Origin: Spisula solida
Taxonomy: Eukaryota; Mollusca; Bivalvia; Venerida; Mactridae
Length of the DNA stretch: 64,000 nt
Direction: 5' to 3'
Assembly (NCBI GenBank): GCA_947247005.1
Contig: OX365955.1
Location: 36,187,822 to 36,251,821, forward strand
Part shown: positions 48,330 through 58,739 of the stretch, piece after piece
How positions within the stretch are numbered: the first letter of the stretch is position 1
How the letters are laid out: every line of letters begins with the position of its first letter
The notes under the pieces: model-generated
Databases searched by the model: none
Seen by the model: only the letters and a program-made list of their open reading frames with translations
Told to the model about the DNA's origin: nothing
Position numbers and translations under genes: made by a program

Positions 48330-49135
48330 AAAGAAAACGAAGTTGTAGCTGATTACACATGTACATAAAAGCTGCCAATTCAAATTCTTCTATAAAATAG
48401 AATTGGCATCTGCGAACATTCAACATTAACTATCGAATTTCTGATTGTACAGATATTGTAATGTGATTTGTTGTCTTCTAACAATGTAATAATTGTAGGG
48501 CCTATATACATTTAATACGTAGATCAAATGCGAAATGACTTAACTAGTTTGTTTCTTAATATTTAATCAAGTTTCTGCATTTTTTTGCTATTGCAATTCA
48601 AGTCTAAGTACATTTTATGTTCATGTTTGGGATAACATTAGAAGGTGTCCTGATAGTTGAAAGAAAATGCGTACTTGCAATCTTATAGAGATTTAAAATT
48701 CTGGTTTTAATTATGAATTATCCGCTGATTTGATAAATTAGTGTTGTTGTTGTTGTTGTTCTTTTACTTATAACCTATAACTTTAAGTACGCGATGAGCT
48801 GTGACTACATTTACGGTAATAATGTTATTGGTTAAACTTCTAATTACCACCCTTGAGCTCATAATCATACTTTTTGCTGTTGTGATCTTTTACTATGCAT
48901 TATACTGTTACATGAAACGTACCATATGTGTGAATGTGCATGTTTAAGTGGGAGAAGTGAGTGATATTTTTGTGTGTAAAATATATGTGGAATATTTGTA
49001 AATCCACATTCTGTTGATCTTTCATTTTCGCATTTTTCGAGAAAGATTTACTTTTGTAATGTGGTTGAATTATTCACCTCGTTCCGTCAAATGTACATGA
49101 TGTTATATATGTTGGTATCGCTATAACATGTTTAC
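48330..49135. other. No gene seen
   Basis: AT-rich spacer between two arrays. A short (TTG)n run lies near 48745. Confidence 0.5.
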
Positions 49136-49139
49136 TATA

Positions 49140-49140
<1 letters not shown>

Positions 49141-49214
<74 letters not shown>

Positions 49215-49830
49215 GTGTGTATGTGTGTATGTGTATGTGTATGTGTGTATGTGTATGTATGTGTATGTATGTGTATGTATGTGTATGTATGCGTATGTAT
49301 GCGTATGTATGCGTATGTATGCGTATGTATGCGTATGTATGCGTATGTATGCGTATGTATGCGTATGTATGCGTATGTATGCGTATGTATGCGTATGTAT
49401 GCGTATGTATGCGTATGTATGCGTATGTATGCGTATGTATGCGTATGTATGCGTATGTATGCGTATGTATGCGTATGTATGCGTATGTATGCGTATGTAT
49501 GCGTATGTATGCGTATGTATGCGTATGTATGCGTATGTATGCGTATGTATGCGTATGTATGCGTATGTATGCGTATGTATGCGTATGTATGCGTATGTAT
49601 GCGTATGTATGCGTATGTATGCGTATGTATGCGTATGTATGCGTATGTATGCGTATGTATGCGTATGTATGCGTATGTATGCGTATGTATGCGTATGTAT
49701 GCGTATGTATGCGTATGTATGCGTATGTATGCGTATGTATGTGTATGTATATGTGTGTATATGTATATATATATATGTGTATGTGTGTATATATGTATGT
49801 ATGTGTATATATGTGCGTGCGTGCGTATAT
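49141..49830. repeat. Decamer microsatellite (GCGTATGTAT)45 with flanking hexamers
   Basis: A run of GTGTAT hexamers (49141-49260) passes through GTGTATGTAT units into 45 perfect copies of GCGTATGTAT (49291-49740), then decays into GTAT/GTGT repeats. Nearly the whole tract strictly alternates purine and pyrimidine. All three plus frames and one minus frame stay open over 230-280 codons; these are artefacts. Confidence 0.97.
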
Positions 49831-50219
49831 ATATAAATATATGTAACCGTTATATTATTTTGTGCACATACATGTTTAATATGTTCTATATATAAGTAAC
49901 CAAGTTTAAATGGATACACAAGTAGTAAAGACTCTAGATATTTTTCTTTTGTTATTAAGAACTAACAAAGAAAGAGTGTATTGTTATTCTCCTCTCTCTT
50001 TAGCTTCTTAAATGTTTCTCTATTAACAGAATCATCCAAAAAACATGTAACATCATATTATATATGTGACTCTCCACAAATAACCACACTTGGTTATAAT
50101 ATTAATAACATACTTATATTTATTGGTAACTAACTCAATGTTGTTTTTTGTGTACTTGTATTTTCATGTGTGTAGAACCATATTTATGAGCCTCGATAAT
50201 GTCTTTACATTTTGTTAAC

Positions 50220-50282
50220 CTCATTTTTTCATGTAAACATGAAATGAGAGAATAAAAGGTATTTGACTTGACTTGAGAAGAG
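50220..50282 (+). repeat. Probable 3' end of a LINE-type retrotransposon
   Basis: A hairpin (CTCATTTTTTCATG, then CATGAAATGAG) is followed by AGAATAAAAGGTATTTGACT and TGACTTG. A 3' hairpin plus a short tandem tail is typical of CR1/L2-type elements. No coding part upstream was recognised. Confidence 0.45.
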
Positions 50283-50839
50283 GACAATACGAATACCACA
50301 CAATGCAAGTTGATTAATTAACAGATTATCAAACTGTTATTTAGAGGTATCTGCTAATTAAAAGATTATAACGATTTCAATTATGGTTTAAAACAGTAAT
50401 TATCGGATGTCTTTGAACAATATGACACATTGCTTTAGAACAATAGTGGCATAATAAGAAAGTGTGAAACATCTGAACGGCTACATGTCTTTAATGTTCT
50501 ATACATCAAAAACTGTTTAAAAGTAAGTTGCGGTACTGATTATTTGTAATTATGCGAATAACAAGTTGAGTAACAATTTATATGGGTATAAAGAAAGAAA
50601 AACATCAGCTCGTCCATTAATTATTAGTATTAGGAACTTATGCGTAAAGTCGGATTATTTTAATGAATATATATTTTTTGAATTTTAAAATATATCTGTA
50701 TTAAGATTTATTATCGCTTGGTTCTTAAAGTGTTGTTGAATCATATTTAAGTGAAAGTATAGTACTTTTATATTTGAGTCTAGTTACTGTCGTTTTCAGT
50801 TAATTTTGTGGTAATAATAAAATATTATTCAATACAACA

Positions 50840-53800
50840 ATGACGGATATATGTCCTGAATGTAGACTGACTGTACGTAAACGACAACATGGAGTGACAT
50901 GTGATAGGTGTGACAGATGGCATCATAGAACGTGTAACACAGGTAAGAACTTTATAAGATAGGATCCAACAAATAGATTTGTTCAATGTAAAGTGTCAAT
51001 GGCCGGCCTCAAATTTTAACAAGTTGTAGTCTATACACACATACATGTATAGCATCTTAAAGAAGTATATTAAAGTTTCAAAATAATACAATAAAAGGGT
51101 CATGTATCTTCTAAGAAGGATTTGCTCCTCAAAATGTCTAAAAAAGCATGATTGAATAGTTTCAATATGCACAATGGCTTTAAACTCAATTTCATGATTC
51201 AAAGCAGACTTTTCAATGCATGTAAACTACATGTACCATTTCCAGGCAATCCAATGTTTCATTAAGGACTCTTTGAGTCGCTTACAAGTATTTAGTGGTT
51301 CCTTACCTACACGTACATGTAGCTGCTTTATTGTATGTTGCATTCGTTTACCTATGTTTGTCGGGTAATAGCTGAATTAGTTAATAAATATTCTTGTATC
51401 TAAAACTCAAAACTTACTAAGACCACCTAAACACACTTTAGTTTCTCAGACCCGCCAACTGTAAAAATCTCTGGACGCTAAATCAACCAGGCTTACAATC
51501 CCTGGACGCTACTGTTGTACTATAGAAATCTCTGGACGCTACTACATTAACACCACGGTAAACAATCTCTGGACGCTAAATTAACATGGCTTACAATTCC
51601 TATTACTATTCTAGTCATAATATACATTAATATCCATGTGTAGTAAAATCTTTGTAACATCTCTGGACTCTGAAGATATTATAATAATATTCTTTAAACT
51701 ATTTTAACTCGTGCACAAATCTCTGGACGCTAATTTACCAAGGTAGACAATCAATAATCAGGCGGGGATTATGTCCCTTGATTCAAGATGGCGGCTTATT
51801 CAGAATTTCGCCGACAAATAATCACAAACTACGGGTTTCTTAAAGTTTTTTGAACATTTATTTTTCCTGAAATACATTCTAATATATATAACTAATACAA
51901 ATTCATCATTGGACGCTTATATTTTCTCTTAAATAACATAGAAAACAGCCTGGACGCTTCTGGTCGCCTCTGGACGCTAAATTCACCATATCGACATTCC
52001 CGGTTAAAATCCGTTTTCCGGGATAACGGAATTTATTGAGCGACAATGTGCGAGATATCCCGAATGTACGTCAGGGGGGGAAATGCCTATAGCGTATAGA
52101 GCAACCAGGTACAATAATTGCGATTATTTAAGCCAAATGATAAGAATTTGTAAAAAGTCTTACTAGTAAACAATGACAACACTATTTTACGACCTCGCTG
52201 ACGATATTTTTGCCAAAATAATATGTTTAATTTAAAAAATGCGTATATTTTCTCGCCATCGGTATCGAGCTACGGAAGCGGCAGTGTAGAATAAAATGCA
52301 ATATTTCAAATATAAAGCATTTTTTAGGATAATTCTTGCTTAAGTTTAAAAACAAAGTTGTTTAATGATAATGTGTAATAATTGTTTTATATGTTTTTCA
52401 TGTTTAAACGTTGAAAAAAGAAAAAATATATACTCTCCCGCTATACCGCTTATTACTCGCTAACCCCCTGACCGTGAAATTTCGGTTCCGGAAAAACGGG
52501 TTTTATTGAGTAATGTCGATATCGAGAATAGTGAGACCCGAATGGGACAATAAATTATTTTTATTTGAGAAAATATTTTTTGAACTAAATGCATTGTACC
52601 AGTGCCAAGTTTAAACGAATCCATTGAAATAATAATATCACATGCGCCATTAAGGTTCACTTAACAAGGCTCATTTTAATCTTAATGAGACATTATCATT
52701 AATCTGTCAAACATGCATTGACAGGAAAATATTAGTTTACAAAACGCTTTTACTACTGTCTTTTTACAAAACTGTCACTTGTGTTAAAGAAACATACGCT
52801 TCAATAGATTATATACTCGTCGGCGAAAGCTTTCAGTATTAATACTGATTTCAGTATTTTGATAAACAATTGCAATGTCATATAATATACAAGTCAAATA
52901 GTTTCCTGCGGGTGATTACCTGCGGCCTTGTAATTTAGTTGTATCGTTTAGGATGTGGTTTTTGCAGTTTGGATGCAATTCGAATTTATTCCGGTGTAAG
53001 TTAAAATTAATGTTTCTGTCAAAATAATTCCAATACATGTAAAATCGGACAATACCGATTATCTTCCAATTATTTGGTTGTGTTAAATGTATGTGCCGAA
53101 CGAATGAACAAATTCAAAAGAATTAGAAAAAAAATCATGTATCAATACTATGCTTCTGTTAATCTAACGATGTGTTCTCTACGGGATGTAGTGCATTGTC
53201 CACTATATTTATAACTGACTGGGAATCTTATGCAGCTGCAGACACCTGCTGTTTAGATTCGTGGTCTCACGTTCAAAGTGAAATTTCGGAATAGTTCTGC
53301 TTTCTTTGGTAAATAAACTATTGTAATGCGATAAAGACCGATGTTATCCGCATGGAATAATGGAATTAGTCTGGTTCACGACATTCTTACAAAATGCTTC
53401 TTTTTTTTGAATATTTTTTTGAAATCGTAAACCATCGAGAACATGTCACGTGCCCCTCCATGGTCATTTTACTTTTGGCAATTCAATATAACCCGCAGGT
53501 TAATGAAAAACATCCATTTCAGTATTTTGAAAATAATTTATGTTATAGTTAGGACATATTAAGTAAATTTTAATGATTAAAAAGGGCGGAGCGAGCGAAG
53601 CGAAGGGAGGCCTTTTTAGTCATTAAAATTTACTTAATATGTTCTAACTAACTTAGAATATAACATTCTGCATTCTGATTGGTCGATAGAAATTTGCGCC
53701 AACGCAAAACGTCAAGTCTGTTAAGAGAAAATTTTAATCATTAAATTTTCATTTAACCGCGAAAATGCGGCGTTTTCATTGGCTCATAATGTAGGTTATA

Positions 53801-56800
53801 TTCTAAAAAAGTGTTTAACTTTCCCTCGTGTATACTGTAAAAAGTGCATTTGTCCGTTCTATCTGATAGAAAGTGAACTGTTTAGAACATGTTTAACACT
53901 AAGTCTTGCCGCCGAACAGAACGGACTAAAGACGTGTAGTGTTCGGTAGTCATGCGTTCTGTGCTCGTGCGTTACCTGTCCTGCAGGTCCCCAATTCCAC
54001 AAAATGCTAAAGTTAGTTTGAATTTATTTTATGACCACAACTATAGTCTTTTGATATATATCGCTTGAACAAAGTGCTAAATTTTAGTATGGTAGGTCAC
54101 GTTTAAGATAAGATAAAGTGATTTTTAATTAAATGCTCCAAATAATCAAAATAATTATAATGATTACCTCAACGGGGATACTTACTCGCACTGGAATCGA
54201 GTGTTCTCCTTAATCGTAGGTATTTGGAGGGAAAATGGACTTGGCTCAGCAGTTAGTGACAGGGCCGGGTACGGTGGGTAGCTTGATTTCATTGATTACG
54301 CCTTATTACAAAACAAAGAAAAATCAAGATATACTTACCGAAGCGACGAAATTTATCGTCGAAAAAACAGTCAGGAGTATCACTTCCGTTTTATACGTAA
54401 TCCCCATTGTATCTGTTGCAACAGACTCAAGGATTTACTTAAGGTAATTATAATTTAATCCACAAAATGGGTTTTTTAAAACAAAAGACTTCGCTGACCT
54501 GCATTGTCTTGATGATGTCTGGTCCGGTCTCGCATAGATACTAAAAATGTATGTGACAATGTTATAGCTGAGATTGAGCTCAGAAGAAAATGCCATACCC
54601 TTATGTTTGATTTATTTTTCAGGGATCTCAAGAGCTCAATACTACAGTGCAATAAGGGGCAACCTCGATCTTTCATTCACGTGTAGAAATTGTAGACAGA
54701 CCACAGAATCCTCCCACGATTCACCAGCTGACACGTCCACTGACTCGACCGATGTAACCACCAATGGCACTAAAGAAGTTACATACTCTTCAATTTATGA
54801 TGAGGTTTGTACAATAATAAAATAGTTGATTAATTATTCAGTTTACAATTGTATAACACATGTTGAGTCAGATATTTTATAAAGAAATATAACCGAGGAG
54901 TGAATCAGCTATGCACATGTCGCTGGCTTAGAATGAGAAGGTACACTTTTGATACAACAAGAACAAACTTCTGAAAAGTACAAGATTTTTCAACTTCAGT
55001 TTGGTCAACATGTCCTGTTCCGATTTTCATGAAAATAGGCACATAAGAAGCGCCTTGTTCAAATATTCATGAGTAACTTACGACCTTCTCATTCTAAGCC
55101 AGCGGTGTATATGTGTTCGACAGATTCAGTTTATATAAACAATTTTCATGTCGATTGCGAAACAAACACATTCTCGCAAGTTAATATACTGATCTTTCTC
55201 GACACCTCATTCCTGATGGGACGTCTGTTCCATATCCATTTATCTATCATGTTTGATATGACGTGGGTACGGCCGAAGCCCGAACCTTCTGTACTCGAAG
55301 TGGAGGTTCTAGCGCTAGTCTAGGCTATCATGGCCGTAGTAACTCAGTAGACATTTAACATGTGCGAACACTATATAGCACCTTCCACGGGAGGTAATCC
55401 ATACCTTCTATATTACATTGAACGGGAGGTAACTGGATAAAGGCGCGCGGTAGCGCTTGCTTTGGCAACGAATCCCTCAGTTTTAAATATACATGCATGT
55501 GTATGACTGCCAGGAATGCCGTTTCTAGTTAAACGCTAATTACCTATATTATCTGTTTAATATGTGCAGAAATGACGACGGATGCTTTTCCAGTTGTTAA
55601 TAGTTGTGATGACTTATTTCTTTCAGTTACCCCCTGTGTCCCCTACACTCGTGATAGATTTCAGTATTAACGATGGCAGTGACGACGAAGGCAATTTCTC
55701 TGGTCTCAATCATAACAATGCCAATGATAGGGATGGGATATTTGATGTCATTCACGAAGCAGCTGCTGACTTCACAGTTATAGATGACGGGTATGTATCG
55801 GATTCAAAATGTTTTTATAAACACGCTGATACCACAGGTAACTGTAACATTCATTGGTTAAGAGAAAAAAAATATTTTGTGTAAAATTTATATATTCATA
55901 ACCAATGGGGATAACGTATAGAACGGAAGTGAAACCCCTGACGGGTTTTCGACTGTAAATGCCATCGCTTCGGTAAGTAAATCTTGCTTTTTCTTTGTTT
56001 TGTAAGACGTTATCAATGAATTCAACCAGTCCATCGTACTCGGCCCTGTCGTTACCTGCAGATCCAAGCCCATTTTCCACCCAAAGACCTATGATTAAGG
56101 AGAACACTCGATTCCAGTGCGGTTTTGGTTACTGCACCCCTGACGACCTGTCTATATTATTTCCAATATCTGCCGATTTGCATTGTGTGTTGCTGTTTGA
56201 TGGGACCAACTTCGTTGTTTACCTTATTCAAGGTATGCATTTTGCAAAATTAGTTCGATGTCGCCAGATTATGAGGCAAAATAAACAGGTAGCGACAGGA
56301 CCGGGTACGGTGGGCAGCTTGATTTCACTTATAACGTCTTACAAAACAAAGAAAAATCAAGATTTACTCACCGAATCGATGAAATTTACAGTCGAAAACC
56401 CGTCAGGGGCATTACTATCGGTGATAACATCAGTTCCCCATTGATAACGTTGTAAATATATAAATTATACACAAAAATATATTTTTTTACTCTTAATTAA
56501 TGGTACAGTTACCTGTGGCTGGAACGCGACAAAATACAAATGTAGTATATGATCACGTCATAATAGCATGGTTAAAAGATTTCAGGATTTCGAAGTGCCA
56601 TAAATTTTTCCTTTGTAAATTGACGAGTTTTCAGCTTTCATGATTTTCATTTTTTTTAAATTGTACCCATGTAATTGCGTTTTAAATATATCGATTAGGA
56701 GTGGAAATACGTTACCTGTGTGGACATGTGACTTCAATTTTTGCTTAGAACGCACAAAAATATGTCAACACAAAGTTAATCAAAGCACTGAGAGTGCTGA

Positions 56801-57944
56801 TGGGAGGCGATCTGGTTGCTGCTACTAAAGCTTAAACCGACTTTACACGTTTAATGTTCGTTTTCTTACTGCCGATCTTGTGTTGAATGTCAAAATAGGC
56901 ATATGGGACTATATAGGCATGTTGGGTGTCTAAATAATTGTAAAAAGGGGCATATTAATTTATATTTAATCAGATTCTACAGTACCGTCTTATAATCACT
57001 TCCCTCACAGCGTGAGACATCTCTAGAAAGCGGCTAGTATAGCGACACAATATGATTGAATAACAGTACTTTGCAGACGGTATACGATTCATTGATAAAA
57101 CCATCATGTGACCTTGGTGATCACGTGGTCTGAAGTTTCTAAAAATAGCTATACAGCCGGGACATTTGATTAACACCTCATTTTCATATTACAAAACAAG
57201 TTCGGTATCGCCCCGGCGTAGTGATTATCTGCAAAAATATCGATTTAACGAACAGTTTCACAATAATTGTTGATCTATGAATAAACTAATGTTGCTGATT
57301 GAATTAAATCATTTTAAAAATGTGGAGAAACATATGTAGCAGTATTGGGAATGTTGACAGTTTCTGGAACTACTTAAATGCGGATTCATATAGCAGCCAA
57401 AAGGCGGTTCAGGTTGCATTAAAAAATGGGCAATGGTAGTATAGAGAGGCTTCGCCTCCCATAAAAAAAACATATTCGACGCTCAAGTCGAGAATTAGTA
57501 TTTTCCATGCAACTTAATATGCTTCAACAGAAGGTCAACGTTTGTGCCCGAAATCGACTCAATACCTTGAATAAAATTATTTGTTTTCCCTCTCGCGTCC
57601 TATGTCATTTGGGGTATAGTAGGTAAACGCAAAGCATATATTTTTCACAGAGGTCACTGAATATTAAACTACTTTCGCTTATTTCGTCTTTTTTTCTCAA
57701 TTGTATATTCGGAAAGGAGCAGTTTTGAAGGGCAGGAAGCGGTTGGGGAAACAAACAATGATTTTGACAATCCTGGTTTGATAGTCAACGTAATGGTGTG
57801 TATATTTTCAGATGGCAAGAAGTACCGACTATGTCTGACACCGTCCTGGAAGAAGTCGCTAAGACATATGACAATATGGAAGTGGGCAGTAAATGTCAAC
57901 ATCATACGTTAGTCTCATCTGATGGTCAATCTTACTGCGTCAAG
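50840..57944 (+). CDS. PHD-type zinc-finger protein, possibly FLYWCH-containing, 3' end not found
   Basis: Four exons join in frame: 50840-50942, 54623-54804, 55627-55790, 57812-57944, with good donors (GTAAGA, GTTTGT, GTATGT, GTAACT) and pyrimidine-rich acceptors. Exon 1 starts MTDICPECRL and carries C-x2-C, C-x2-C and WHHRTC. Exon 2 starts GISRAQYYSAIRGNL and supplies the last C-x2-C (CRNC), completing a C4HC3-like finger of about 60 residues split by one phase-1 intron. The rest of exon 2 and exon 3 are Ser/Thr/Asp-rich. Exon 4 ends TLVSSDGQSYCVK, which resembles the beginning of FLYWCH-type domains in similar invertebrate proteins; this part is weak. Likely nuclear or chromatin/DNA related. 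Downstream exons were not located up to 64000, so the gene is either incomplete or runs on through a long intron. Confidence 0.7.
51467..51980 (+). repeat. Irregular cluster of CTCTGGACGCTAA words, intron 1 of the PHD gene
   Basis: The 12-mer CTCTGGACGCTA or a close variant appears about nine to ten times (near 51469, 51500, 51530, 51567, 51661, 51721, 51909, 51950, 51969) at irregular spacing, often followed by AATTAACCA-like sequence. Looks like a decayed minisatellite. Confidence 0.75.
52071..52473. repeat. Inverted-repeat element with GTCAGGGGG ends
   Basis: GTCAGGGGGGAAATG on the left is mirrored by CTAACCCCCTGAC on the right, and CTATAGCG words pair further in. On either side, related direct words (ATTTATTGAGCGACAATG and TTTTATTGAGTAATGTCG) suggest a duplicated flank. 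Confidence 0.45.
53546..53650. repeat. Long hairpin with about 38-bp arms
   Basis: TAGTTAGGACATATTAAGTA and AATTTTAATGATTAAAAAGG on the left pair with CCTTTTTAGTCATTAAAATT and TACTTAATATGTTCTAACTA on the right, with two or three mismatches. The loop is purine-rich (GCGGAGCGAGCGAAGCGAAG). Probably a MITE core. Confidence 0.88.
54179..54445 (+). repeat. About 250-bp dispersed repeat, copy 1, intron 1 of the PHD gene
   Basis: Shares GTGACAGGGCCGGGTACGGT, TTACAAAACAAAGAAAAATC and TACTTACCGAAGCGA words with two copies at 55831-56519. The 70-codon open frame starting at 54235 is conserved loosely among copies (TGPGTVGSLISLIT) but lacks gene context. Confidence 0.8.
55831..56519. repeat. Foldback pair of the same repeat, copies 2 (minus) and 3 (plus), intron 3
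   Basis: Copy 2 (about 55831-56088, minus) and copy 3 (about 56270-56519, plus) are inverted with respect to each other, with a spacer of about 180 bp. The outermost ends, CCACAGGTAACTGTA on the left and TACAGTTACCTGTGG on the right, are exact complements. Open frames of 60-149 codons on both strands lie within the repeat. Confidence 0.85.
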
Positions 57945-57982
57945 GTAACTACTTAATCCACAACACCTTACTGCATTCAGTG

Positions 57983-58213
57983 TAGCAATACCACGTGACT
58001 TTGACGTCACTGAAGGCTACAAAGCCAAGACGTTTGCTTCGAAAACAAAAGTAGACTTAAGAATTTTATTTCTTCATCAATTTCTTTGAAACATACTCTA
58101 GTCTAATGGAAATCGGCATAGAAATAAAATACTTGCGTCTATTTTGTTTTCAAATGTTGACAATTTTTGTCTTGGATTTGTACCATTTAGTAATGTCACG
58201 TGGTATTGCTACA
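57983..58213. mobile_element. 231-bp MITE with TGTAGCAATACCACGTGAC ends
   Basis: A perfect 19-bp terminal inverted repeat, each arm containing a CACGTG E-box. The interior includes TGACGTCA-like sequence on the left. It lies just after the last recognised exon of the PHD-type gene. Confidence 0.88.
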
Positions 58214-58299
58214 CCGTGTATAAGATATATCCGGGCTTTCACTAGACTCTAAACGTGCGTCAAAATGACTATATTGACTCTAAATTTTCAAGAGTCAGC

Positions 58300-58690
58300 A
58301 ACATATAACAGGGAGATTTGTATTATACGTACATCAACATATTACAGGGAGATTTGTATTATACGTACATCAACATATTACAAGGAGATTTGTATTATAC
58401 GTACATCAACATATTACAGGGAAATTTGTATTATACGTACATCAACATATTACAAGGAGATTTGTATTATACGCATAACAACATATTACAAGGAGATTTG
58501 TATTATACGTACATCAACATATTACAAGGAGATTTGTATTATACGTACATCAACATATTACAAGGAGATTTGTATTATACGTACATCAACATATAACAAG
58601 GAGATTTGTATTATACGTACATCAACATATAACAAGGAGATTTGTATTATACGTACAACATCATATTACAAGGAGATTTGTATTGTATAT
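58300..58690 (+). repeat. 36-bp minisatellite, about 10-11 copies
   Basis: Unit of 36 bp: ACATATTACAAGGAGATTTG and then TATTATACGTACATCA. Open frames of 157 and 92 codons read through it and are artefacts. Confidence 0.95.
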
Positions 58691-58739
58691 ATATACGTAC
58701 GGCAACACAATACAATTAACTTTTTATTATTCGTATAGC

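Noticed and set aside
49074..49919. Open frames of 230-281 codons (HTYAYIRI and VCMRMYAY repeats)
   Set aside because: Pure microsatellite translation; open in four frames at once because the decamer lacks stops.
54235..54447. Frame conserved between three places (TGPGTVGSLISLIT)
   Set aside because: All three lie in copies of one dispersed repeat, with frameshifts between copies and no splice support; treated as a repeat.
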